From NCBI GenBank assembly GCA_021793635.1, contig JAJYSI010000251.1, forward strand, positions 1-5,612: a stretch of 5,612 nucleotides of DNA, written 5' to 3'. Below are positions 1-5,612 of the stretch, piece after piece. Below the pieces are notes generated by a model. It had not been told where the DNA came from and searched no databases. It saw only the letters and a list, made by a program, of their open reading frames with translations. Position numbers and translations under genes: made by a program. This DNA comes from Bacteroidota bacterium. GTDB lineage: Bacteria; Bacteroidota; Ignavibacteria; Ignavibacteriales; Ignavibacteriaceae. How positions within the stretch are numbered: the first letter of the stretch is position 1; each line of letters begins with the position of its first letter.

Positions 1-1675
1 GAAAAAAAATTCCACAATTCTAATTGTCTTTTTTTGCATGATTTCTTTTGTCGCTTCAGCGCAGATCAATCCGGCTGCTGAGGATTCTATCGCTGCATTA
101 ATCAAAAATGAAGAGATGAAAGACTCGAAGGTAATGGAGATTGCAAGCTATCTTACCGATGTTTGCGGACCAAGATTAATTTATTCAAAAGAATACAAAC
201 AAGCTGCCGACTGGACTGAATCCGAATTGAAAGAGTACGGTTTGGAAAATGTTCATTTTGAAAAATGGGGACCGGAAGGAAAAGGCTGGAGTTTAAAAAG
301 CTTTTATGCCGAAGTTATAGCTCCGAGAACAATCCCATTAATTGCATATCCTGAGGCATGGTCTTCTTCATTAAAAGGAACTGTTAAAGCAGAGGTTGTT
401 TGGCTAAATGTAAAATCGGAAAAAGATTTTGACAATTACAAAGGCAAATTGAAAGGGAAGTTTGTTCTTATGAACGATGAAAGAGAACTTCATCCGCATT
501 TTGAAGCTGATGCGCACAGGCTGAATGATTCATCTTTGCTTAAACTGGCAAATGCATTCGAGCATCATGAAGGCAGATTTAGTTATCCAAGAATGGATAT
601 GTCAAATTTTGATTCTGTCTTTGTATTTTTAAAAAGATATATGCCAAACATAGATTCGGCGTCTGTTGCTAATTTTCTTTTAAGCAGAATATTAGGACCA
701 AAGATATTCAAGTTCTGCTCAGAAGAAGGAGCGGCTGCTGTTCTAACAAATTCAAACGGTGACGACGGAACTGTTTTTGTGCAGCAAGCATCGGTACCAG
801 CGCAAGAAGTTGATCATCATAGAAATCTGCAGGTTTATGATCCTAAAGCTCCTCAAGTAATTCCGCAAATTTCTGTTTCATCTGAAAATTATAATCGAAT
901 GATAAGGATGATTAAGAAGGGCGAGCAGCTTACAATGCAAATGGAATTGAAAGCAGAATTTTCCGGACCGGATTCGGCATTCAATATAATCGGCGAAATA
1001 CCAGGTACAAATAAGAAGGACGAAATAGTTATGATCGGCGGGCATTTCGATTCATGGCACAGCGGGACCGGCGCAACTGATGATGCTTCCGGTACTGCCG
1101 TTTGCATGGAAGCAATGAGACTGCTGAAGAAGCTTAATCTTATTCCAAGACGTACAATCCGAATCGGGCTCTGGGACGGCGAAGAAGAAGGATTACTCGG
1201 TTCGAGAGCTTATGTTGAAAAACATTTCGGTCGTAAATCATCAAGTTACAACAGTCTTGCCTCAACTGTTTCAAATATAAATTCTGAAGAGAAGAATGAG
1301 TTCAGCGATTTTTCTATTTATCTTAACGATGATAACGGCGGAGGAAAATTTAGAGGAATTCATCTTCAGGGAAATGAAACTGCCGGACCAATCTTCCGTA
1401 AATGGTTTCAAGATTTCGGCGATCCTGATGCACAGACAATTTCTCTTTCTAACACCGGCGGGACTGATCATCTGTCGTTCGATAATGCTGGCTTACCGGG
1501 ATTTCAATTCATCCAAGATCCAATGGACTATAGTGTAAGAACTCACCATTCCAATATGGATGTTTATGATCGTCTGCAAAAAGAAGATATGAAACAGTCA
1601 GCGGCAATGATGGCTTATTTTGCTTACCGCGCGGCAATGATGGACGAAAGATTTCCGAGAAAGACTAAACCATAG
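1..1675 (+). CDS. Secreted M28-family zinc peptidase with PA domain (carboxypeptidase Q-like), 5' end cut by window edge
   Basis: Predicted secreted or periplasmic metallopeptidase that removes amino acids from peptides. The first ATG in the window is at 38, but the frame is open upstream from base 2 and reads KKNSTILIVFFCMISFVASA before a Gln. That is a complete signal peptide (Lys-rich start, hydrophobic core, A-S-A cleavage site), so the true start is almost certainly an ATG whose final G is base 1. Numbering from the ATG at 38, a PA-like domain spans about residues 95-290 and contains an extra segment at about 150-215. The catalytic M28 domain follows. Its di-zinc residues are all visible: H336 in GGHFDSW, D348 in GATDDASG, E382 (likely general base) and E383 in DGEEEGLLGS, D432 in YLNDDNGGG, and H504 in RTHHSNMD. 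The THHSNMDVYD ending resembles bacterial carboxypeptidase Q-like members. Full length would be about 558 residues, normal for this type. No partner gene is visible. The family is certain; the substrate is unknown. Confidence 0.93.
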   Translation, partial: KKNSTILIVFFCMISFVASAQINPAAEDSIAALIKNEEMKDSKVMEIASYLTDVCGPRLIYSKEYKQAADWTESELKEYGLENVHFEKWGPEGKGWSLKSFYAEVIAPRTIPLIAYPEAWSSSLKGTVKAEVVWLNVKSEKDFDNYKGKLKGKFVLMNDERELHPHFEADAHRLNDSSLLKLANAFEHHEGRFSYPRMDMSNFDSVFVFLKRYMPNIDSASVANFLLSRILGPKIFKFCSEEGAAAVLTNSNGDDGTVFVQQASVPAQEVDHHRNLQVYDPKAPQVIPQISVSSENYNRMIRMIKKGEQLTMQMELKAEFSGPDSAFNIIGEIPGTNKKDEIVMIGGHFDSWHSGTGATDDASGTAVCMEAMRLLKKLNLIPRRTIRIGLWDGEEEGLLGSRAYVEKHFGRKSSSYNSLASTVSNINSEEKNEFSDFSIYLNDDNGGGKFRGIHLQGNETAGPIFRKWFQDFGDPDAQTISLSNTGGTDHLSFDNAGLPGFQFIQDPMDYSVRTHHSNMDVYDRLQKEDMKQSAAMMAYFAYRAAMMDERFPRKTKP

Positions 1676-1686
1676 GAGGCATACCG

Positions 1687-1827
1687 TATAAAGGTATATA
1701 GGTATAGGGTATAGTGGTGTAAATAGCGGTTTGAACATTAAGAATTTTTGAGGTTCAATTTTAGGTTCATTCGATTTTAAGGAGAAAATGATGAACGAAT
1801 TATACCCTTATACCCTATACCTTTATA
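1687..1827. repeat. Imperfect inverted repeat of GGTATA-type units, about 141 bp, MITE-like
   Basis: The left arm 1687-1713 and the reverse complement of the right arm 1801-1827 are both 27 nt. They match without gaps at 21 of 27 positions: the outer 12 nt (TATAAAGGTATA) and the inner 8 nt (AGGGTATA) are identical, and the six mismatches lie between. Shifting the register gives a 13-nt perfect pair, GGTATAGGGTATA (1701-1713) against 1809-1821. The arms enclose 87 nt. They are themselves made of short repeated GGTATA/GGGTATA units. The repeat lies between two converging genes, so it could be a small non-autonomous mobile element, an intergenic palindromic repeat, or a bidirectional transcription stop. 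No clear target-site duplication flanks it, and no U-tract typical of an intrinsic terminator follows either arm. Confidence 0.6.
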
Positions 1828-1832
1828 ACTAA
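1788..1832 (+). other. Possible 14-codon mini-ORF with its own ribosome binding site, inside the repeat
   Basis: An AAGGAG sequence at 1779-1784 precedes two consecutive ATG codons (1788 and 1791). The second is at normal Shine-Dalgarno spacing of 6 nt. The frame reads MMNELYPYTLYLYN and stops at TAA 1830-1832. The Tyr/Leu/Pro run comes directly from the TATACCC-type units of the right repeat arm, so the peptide may be a by-product of the repeat rather than a selected gene. The AAGGAG is the cleanest ribosome binding site in the window, which is why it is recorded. No function is proposed. Confidence 0.2.
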
Positions 1833-1888
1833 TTCCTAATCTGACAAATGCCATAAAATTTTAAGATTGCAGAATTTTTGAACCTTTC

Positions 1889-2416
1889 TCACCGCGACTT
1901 AATTTTTATGATTAGTTCGGCAAATTCCCGGAAAGCGCCGTTGCCGCCTCTATTTAAACAAACGTAATCAACAATCTTTTTTATCTCCGGCATAGCATCG
2001 GCAGGTGCTGCTGTAACTGCGACCAATTTCATTAGATTTATGTCATTAACATCGTCGCCGATATAAGCTATGTTTTCGGCAGTTAAGTTATTCTTTTCCA
2101 AAATCTTAGGCAAAAGAAGATGTTTCTGCTTTGCTCCAAGATAAAGCTCGGTTATTTTCAGCTTTTCAGCTCTTTTTAAAACGCTGCCGGAAGTTTCGCC
2201 TGTAATAATTCCGGTATCAACAGAAACAATTTCTCTTAATCTTTCTACTCCCATGCCGTCACGGATTGAAAATCTTTTCAATTCTTCACCTTTTTCAGAG
2301 TAGTATACGCCGGTATCGGTAAGTACGCCGTCGTTGTCGGTAAGAACTAATTTTATTTTTTTTACTTTGTTCTTAAAAAGTAAGTTATTATTTTTCAACT
2401 TGTTAGTTGACGCCAT
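1889..2416 (-). CDS. kdsC: KdsC-like HAD phosphatase (3-deoxy-D-manno-octulosonate 8-phosphate phosphatase)
   Basis: Cytosolic HAD-superfamily phosphatase of the KdsC type. In Kdo synthesis this enzyme removes phosphate from Kdo-8-phosphate before CMP activation for LPS inner core. Visible motifs are the nucleophile and acid pair D27/D29 in LTDNDGVLTD, the family segment GEELKRFSIRDGMG (43-56), T72 in GIITGE, K98, and the magnesium-binding acidic motif GDDVNDINLM (D121, D122, D125). The C-terminal segment RGGNGAFREF (about 156-165) is characteristic of this subfamily. At 175 residues it has the usual KdsC length and no cap domain, so it would form a tetramer. A TAA codon lies three codons upstream of the ATG, and the roughly 22-residue Lys/Asn-rich start before the first motif is slightly long. 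No strong ribosome binding site is seen. It stands alone, divergent from the LD-carboxypeptidase and without kdsA or kdsB beside it. The residue after LTD is Thr rather than the usual Gly, so a related sugar-acid phosphate cannot be excluded. Confidence 0.87.
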   Translation of the reverse strand: MASTNKLKNNNLLFKNKVKKIKLVLTDNDGVLTDTGVYYSEKGEELKRFSIRDGMGVERLREIVSVDTGIITGETSGSVLKRAEKLKITELYLGAKQKHLLLPKILEKNNLTAENIAYIGDDVNDINLMKLVAVTAAPADAMPEIKKIVDYVCLNRGGNGAFREFAELIIKIKSR

Positions 2417-2605
2417 AAGACATTAGGTTCGATATTTTTTAATTGAAAAAGTTCTTAGTTAATCTTTTAATTTGTTATTTATCCTAAACAAATTTTAATT
2501 GATAAATTTGAGAATAAAAATAGAACTAAAAATAAATCTTTCTTGAAACGAAAATTTTGATCGAGTAAATTTAACTAAACTAATAACTTAATAAAACGGG
2601 ATAGT
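2417..2605. promoter_or_regulatory. Divergent, very AT-rich intergenic region between kdsC-like and ldcA-like genes
   Basis: This 189-nt gap separates two genes transcribed away from each other, so it must hold promoters for both. It is much more AT-rich than the genes. It contains a perfect 7-bp inverted repeat, CAAATTT (2489-2495) and AAATTTG (2504-2510), with an 8-nt spacer, which could be an operator but may be chance in such AT-rich DNA. A TAAATTTG sequence at 2503-2510 resembles the Bacteroidota -7 element (TAnnTTTG). The nearest upstream TTTG (2471-2474) is 28 nt away, too far for the usual spacing of about 19. I see no convincing promoter for the minus-strand gene. Confidence 0.5.
2543..2571 (+). 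promoter_or_regulatory. Candidate sigma70-type promoter for the LD-carboxypeptidase gene
   Basis: TTGAAA at 2543-2548 (5 of 6 to TTGACA) is followed after exactly 17 nt by TAAATT at 2566-2571 (4 of 6 to TATAAT). Transcription would start near 2578, leaving a leader of roughly 28 nt before the ATG at 2606. The setting is very AT-rich, so chance matches are common, and the organism may use a different promoter consensus. Confidence 0.35.
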
Positions 2606-3547
2606 ATGAAAATTATAAAACCTAAAAGATTGGCATTAGGGGACGTTATCGGGATAATTTCACCCGCTTCCTCACCGGACGATTTATCTACAGTTGAAAC
2701 CGGTGTGAAATATTTGGAAAGCTTAGGATACAGAGTTGAGGTAGGAAAAAACGTAGGTAAAGTACGCGGATATTTAGCCGGAACTACCGAGGACAGAATT
2801 GATGATCTCCATTACATGTTTAAAAATAAAGATGTTAAGGCAATTTTCTGTGTCAGAGGCGGATACGGTTCTACTCGAATGCTCGATAAAATTGATTATA
2901 ATTTAATTAAGCGAAATCCAAAAATATTTGTCGGCTATAGTGATATTTCCGCGCTTCAATTAGCGTTTTTTAATAAGACTGGTTTGGTTACGTTTGCCGG
3001 TCCAATGGTTTCTATAGATTTTTCAGGCGAAGTCAGTAAATATACCGAAGAAATTTTCTGGAGATTAATAACATCAAATAAAAGTTACGGTAAAATTGAA
3101 CTGCCTAATGGAGAAAAAATTTCTGCTTTGAAAAAGGGAACTGTCAAAGGCAGAATTCTCGGCGGAAATCTGGCTTTGCTTTCGTCATTGGTCGGAACAG
3201 ATTATCTTCCTGAAATGAGGGACAGAATTCTTCTTATTGAAGAAGTTGGCGAGCTACCTTACAGAATAGATAGGATGCTGAACCAGCTCAGACTTTCTAA
3301 AATATTAAGTCATGTAAAAGGAGTAATTCTAGGAGCTTTTATTGATTGCAATGAAACCGATCCAACAAAGCGGACTTTGACTCTCGGTGAAGTAATTGAA
3401 GATTATTTCGGCGGGCTGGAAATTCCGGTTGTTTATAATTTTAAGCACGGACACATTAAAGATAATGTAACAATTCCACTTGGGATAATGTTCAAATTGA
3501 ATGCATCAAGAAATTATATTGAAATTGCCGAAGGTGCGGTAAGCTGA
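2606..3547 (+). CDS. ldcA: LD-carboxypeptidase, peptidase family S66 (muramoyltetrapeptide carboxypeptidase)
   Basis: Predicted cytosolic LD-carboxypeptidase. This family removes the terminal D-Ala from murein tetrapeptides so that the tripeptide can re-enter peptidoglycan synthesis. The 313-residue protein has the usual family length and no signal peptide, as expected for the recycling enzyme. The N-terminal half contains GIISPASS (16-23) and FCVRGGYGSTRML (81-93). The nucleophile is S112 in FVGYSDIS. The C-terminal half contains LLIEEVGELPYRIDRML (209-225), where E212 is the likely catalytic Glu, and KHGHIKDN, where H283 is the likely catalytic His, so the Ser-Glu-His triad is complete. An in-frame TAA at 2576-2578 and no earlier ATG fix the start at 2606; only a weak GGGA lies upstream as ribosome binding site. 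The gene is monocistronic, divergent from kdsC-like and convergent with ispE. The related MccF immunity peptidases share the fold, so a role other than murein recycling is possible but less likely. Confidence 0.9.
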   Translation: MKIIKPKRLALGDVIGIISPASSPDDLSTVETGVKYLESLGYRVEVGKNVGKVRGYLAGTTEDRIDDLHYMFKNKDVKAIFCVRGGYGSTRMLDKIDYNLIKRNPKIFVGYSDISALQLAFFNKTGLVTFAGPMVSIDFSGEVSKYTEEIFWRLITSNKSYGKIELPNGEKISALKKGTVKGRILGGNLALLSSLVGTDYLPEMRDRILLIEEVGELPYRIDRMLNQLRLSKILSHVKGVILGAFIDCNETDPTKRTLTLGEVIEDYFGGLEIPVVYNFKHGHIKDNVTIPLGIMFKLNASRNYIEIAEGAVS

Positions 3548-3590
3548 TACTATAAAACTTGGCGGCATGGTCGGATGTTTTCAAATGTTT

Positions 3591-4433
3591 TTAAGTAAGC
3601 TCATTTGAATGGATAAATGTAAAATAGCTTTTAGTAAATTCTAATCCTGCTTTTTTTGCTAATGAGATATCCGAAAAAATTCCAAACACTGTTGAGCCGC
3701 TTCCTGTCATAAGTGAAAATAATGCACCGGATTCATAAAGCTTTTGCTTAATGCTTTTTATTTCGGGATGTTTCTTAAAAACCGGCACTTCAAAATCATT
3801 CGTTATTTGATTTCTAATTTCTCTCCAATCTTTAGAAAGAAGACATTTATAATCAAGATGATTTTCCATTCCAGTTTGTAATGAGAGACTTTCGTAAGCC
3901 CATTTTGTTGATACATGAATTCCGGGATTCACAATAAGTATTGGATATTCTATTTTGAAGTCTATTGGTTTAAGCACTTCGCCTCTTGATTCTGCAAAGC
4001 ATGTTTTGGGATCAATAAAAAATGGAGTGTCGGAACCAATTTCAAGAGCTAACCGTTTCAATTCCTCTTCAGTTAATCCTAAATTGAAAAATTTATTTAA
4101 TCCCTTTAATACAGCGGCGCCGTCAGAGCTTCCGCCGCCTAAGCCGGCACCGATTGGAATATTCTTTTCTAAAAAAATTTTTACATTAAGATTTCTTCCG
4201 GTCAGTTCTTCCAATTTTTTTACTGCTGTAAGAACAGAATTATTATCTTCAGATTTAATTTGACTGTTGTTGGAATTGAATGTTAACGAATTTGAAGATT
4301 CGATATTTAATTTGTCGTATAAATTTATCGGATAGAAGACTGTTTCAATGTCATGGTAGCCATCGGCTCTTTTTTTAATGACTTTTAATCCGAGATTTAT
4401 TTTACAGGGAGTTTTAATTTCCAGCTTTTCCAT
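3591..4433 (-). CDS. ispE: 4-diphosphocytidyl-2-C-methyl-D-erythritol kinase (IspE)
   Basis: Cytosolic GHMP-family kinase of the MEP isoprenoid pathway. It phosphorylates the 2-hydroxyl of CDP-methylerythritol with ATP, on the route to IPP/DMAPP and hence undecaprenyl phosphate and quinones. Diagnostic features are PCKINLGLKV (9-18) with catalytic K11, RADGYHDIETVFYPI (22-36) for substrate binding, the glycine-rich ATP loop PIGAGLGGGSSDGAAVL (93-109), catalytic D135 in GSDTPFF, and the third GHMP motif LMTGSGSTVFGIF (241-253). The length of 280 residues is normal. The start overlaps the end of the upstream methyltransferase by 20 nt, with only a weak purine-rich AAAGAA before the ATG, so translation is probably coupled to that gene. 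It is the last gene of the minus-strand cluster and ends 43 nt from the converging LD-carboxypeptidase gene. Confidence 0.96.
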   Translation of the reverse strand: MEKLEIKTPCKINLGLKVIKKRADGYHDIETVFYPINLYDKLNIESSNSLTFNSNNSQIKSEDNNSVLTAVKKLEELTGRNLNVKIFLEKNIPIGAGLGGGSSDGAAVLKGLNKFFNLGLTEEELKRLALEIGSDTPFFIDPKTCFAESRGEVLKPIDFKIEYPILIVNPGIHVSTKWAYESLSLQTGMENHLDYKCLLSKDWREIRNQITNDFEVPVFKKHPEIKSIKQKLYESGALFSLMTGSGSTVFGIFSDISLAKKAGLEFTKSYFTFIHSNELT

Positions 4434-5313
4434 CTAACAATTCTTTAATTTTTTTAATATGATCCGGAGTTGAGCCGCAGCAAGCGCCTATGAATGATGG
4501 CTTTTTGTGCAAGATCTTTTTAACAGACGTTAAGTATTGTTCCGGACTAACACCGCAAGAAATATTTTCATCTGAAAATCCGCCGCTTCCGCAATTTAAA
4601 TACGCGCCCCAATTATACTTGAAGCTTGAACGGTTGAAGAAGTTAAAAAATGTTTTTTCTTTAATACAGTTAATCCCAACTGCGAGCGGATTATAATCAA
4701 GAGCGAACTTAATTACTTCCTTCAATTTTTCACCGGAAAGCAGTTCCAATTTTTCATCAACAAAGAAACTGATTATATAAGGAATGTTATTCCGGCTGCA
4801 GAAACTGCAAATGATTTTTATCTCATCAAAATGGCTTTGTGTTTCATTCAAAACAAAATGACAGCCCGATTCTATCAGTGAAAAAATATGTTCTTTATGG
4901 TTTGCTTCAAGTTTTTTCTTAGATAATTTTCTTTTTATTTGATAACAGTCTTCTGCCGGTGCATTTGAACCGGCAATAAATACCGGTAATTCAGAAGCAG
5001 CTTCAATTGCAATCTTAACACTTTCTTTAACGAAATTCTTAGAATTTATTTTTTTGCCGGAAGAATCAATCGCAGCGGGATTTGTTCTGAAGGTATTAGT
5101 TGTAATAATATCCGCACCTGCGTCAATGTATTGTTTGTAAATTTTATAAACTTTATCCGGGTATTTTAGGTTGGCATAAGACATCCACAACACGCCGGAA
5201 GTTTGTACTCCGGATTGTTGAAGCATGCTTCCCATCGCGCCGTCTAGAATCAACGGTCGGTTGATTCTTACGGCAAGCGAAAACGGATTGACTTTAATTT
5301 TGTTTGTAAACAT
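4414..5313 (-). CDS. Homocysteine S-methyltransferase domain protein, stand-alone
   Basis: Zinc-dependent methyltransferase of the family that includes MmuM, betaine-homocysteine methyltransferase and the N-terminal domain of MetH. It would transfer a methyl group to homocysteine to make methionine. The TIM-barrel signatures are visible in order: PLILDGAMGSMLQ (20-32), IITTNTFRTNP (69-79), LNETQSHFDE (155-164), AVGINC (211-216) and FIGACCGSTPDHI (274-286). The zinc-binding cysteines are C216, C278 and C279, all present. At 299 residues it is the size of a single-domain enzyme, with no folate, cobalamin or activation domains. The segment after strand three reads AGSNAPAEDCY (114-124) where MmuM-type proteins usually have GSxGPxG, so the methyl donor cannot be named from sequence. 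The start overlaps the glycosyltransferase stop by 20 nt and the stop overlaps ispE by 20 nt, which implies one coupled operon. The pathway link to its neighbours is unclear. Confidence 0.87.
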   Translation of the reverse strand: MFTNKIKVNPFSLAVRINRPLILDGAMGSMLQQSGVQTSGVLWMSYANLKYPDKVYKIYKQYIDAGADIITTNTFRTNPAAIDSSGKKINSKNFVKESVKIAIEAASELPVFIAGSNAPAEDCYQIKRKLSKKKLEANHKEHIFSLIESGCHFVLNETQSHFDEIKIICSFCSRNNIPYIISFFVDEKLELLSGEKLKEVIKFALDYNPLAVGINCIKEKTFFNFFNRSSFKYNWGAYLNCGSGGFSDENISCGVSPEQYLTSVKKILHKKPSFIGACCGSTPDHIKKIKELLDGKAGN

Positions 5314-5612
5314 TATTCTCTAAAAGGATGCTTTCAAAAAAAGGTTTCATTTTAGAAATAACCTGTTCAAATGTAACACCGGATAGATTTTCATCTTCCG
5401 TTATAACGCAGTCGAACTTTGTATTATACGGAGACCAACTCATATCGTTAGTTTTATATTTCAGGTAAACGCCAAAGGTCGGAATGTTGAAAGCCGAAGC
5501 GAGATGAATTGCTGCTGTATCGGGCGTAAAAATAAAATCCAGCTTTGAAATCATTGCCCCAAAGTCGCTGAAGGTATCTGATAAAAAATATTTGTACTTG
5601 GAATTTGATATT
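5294..5612 (-). CDS. Glycosyltransferase family 9 (heptosyltransferase-like), C-terminal part, cut by right edge
   Basis: Only the last 106 codons are inside the window. The first in-window ATG (5554) is not the start: the frame stays open to the edge and reads through residues such as KYKYFLSDTFSDFGAM just before it, which fit the family. The segment LDFIFTPDTAAIHLASAF is the hallmark of GT9 enzymes (ADP-heptose:LPS heptosyltransferases and relatives), where the D-T/S-x-x-x-H-L-A motif binds the nucleotide-sugar donor. It is followed by PTFGVYL and a WSPY segment, also typical. These enzymes add heptose or related sugars to the LPS core on the cytoplasmic side of the inner membrane. The acceptor and exact sugar cannot be read from this fragment. 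The stop codon lies 20 nt inside the methyltransferase gene, so this is the upstream gene of the same operon. Confidence 0.87.
   Translation of the reverse strand, partial: ISNSKYKYFLSDTFSDFGAMISKLDFIFTPDTAAIHLASAFNIPTFGVYLKYKTNDMSWSPYNTKFDCVITEDENLSGVTFEQVISKMKPFFESILLENNVYKQN

Noticed and set aside
889..1107. Minus-strand open frame inside the M28 gene
   Set aside because: It lies opposite the conserved catalytic M28 region, has no ribosome binding site and no recognisable protein features, so it is a shadow.
1271..1538. Overlapping open frames on both strands inside the 3' part of the M28 gene
   Set aside because: The M28 zinc-ligand motifs run through this stretch in the main frame; the other frames encode no recognisable protein.
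1674..1686. TAGGAGG at the M28 stop codon as a ribosome binding site for a downstream gene
   Set aside because: No ATG, GTG or TTG start with a useful reading frame follows at suitable spacing; the sequence runs straight into the repeat.
2471..2510. Bacteroidota-type promoter TTTG ... TAAATTTG upstream of ldcA
   Set aside because: The two elements are 28 nt apart instead of about 19, so they do not make one promoter; the 2543-2571 pair is the better candidate.
3580..3609. Hairpin TTCAAATG/CATTTGAA as a bidirectional terminator between ldcA and ispE
   Set aside because: The 8-bp stem is AT-rich with a 14-nt loop, overlaps the ispE stop region, and has no U-tract on either strand.
3955..4263. 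Plus-strand open frame opposite ispE
   Set aside because: It is antisense to the conserved kinase motifs of ispE; its Pro/Pro/Ala-rich segment is the complement of the glycine-rich ATP loop.
4490..4696. Plus-strand open frame opposite the methyltransferase gene
   Set aside because: Shadow of the conserved zinc-cysteine region of the methyltransferase; no start signal and no family resemblance.
1..5612. Defence system, CRISPR array, prophage or other novel system
   Set aside because: No regularly spaced repeats, no nuclease, helicase, integrase or transposase domains; all genes belong to recognised metabolic or envelope families.

Overview
This window looks like ordinary chromosomal DNA from an AT-rich Gram-negative bacterium. 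The evidence is a KdsC-like Kdo-8-phosphate phosphatase, a GT9 (heptosyltransferase-type) glycosyltransferase, cytosolic murein recycling by an LD-carboxypeptidase, and the MEP isoprenoid pathway (IspE). The style of the proteins (secreted PA-domain M28 peptidase, weak Shine-Dalgarno sites, Lys/Asn/Ile-rich proteins) suggests the Bacteroidota/Ignavibacteria/Chlorobi group. That placement is an impression from sequence style, not a proven assignment.

Layout. Bases 1-1675 (+) encode a secreted zinc M28 peptidase with a PA domain; its start codon appears to be cut by the left edge by only two bases. Bases 1676-1888 are a convergent intergenic gap that holds an imperfect 27-nt inverted repeat built of GGTATA/GGGTATA-like units, enclosing about 87 nt (a possible small non-autonomous repeat element). 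Bases 1889-2416 (-) encode the KdsC-like HAD phosphatase. Bases 2417-2605 are a very AT-rich divergent promoter region. Bases 2606-3547 (+) encode an S66-family LD-carboxypeptidase (LdcA-like). After a 43-nt convergent gap, the rest of the window is a minus-strand cluster read from right to left: a GT9 glycosyltransferase (cut by the right edge), a stand-alone homocysteine S-methyltransferase domain protein, and ispE. Both junctions in this cluster overlap by exactly 20 nt, so the three genes are very probably one translationally coupled operon.

How the genes work together. Most of the window concerns the cell envelope: LPS core sugars (KdsC-like, GT9), peptidoglycan recycling (LdcA) and isoprenoid precursors that include the undecaprenyl carrier (IspE). 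The methyltransferase belongs to methionine/one-carbon metabolism. The M28 peptidase probably acts outside the cytoplasm on peptides. I found no RNA genes, CRISPR arrays, transposase genes or defence systems. The intergenic repeat is the only structure that the ordinary genes do not explain.
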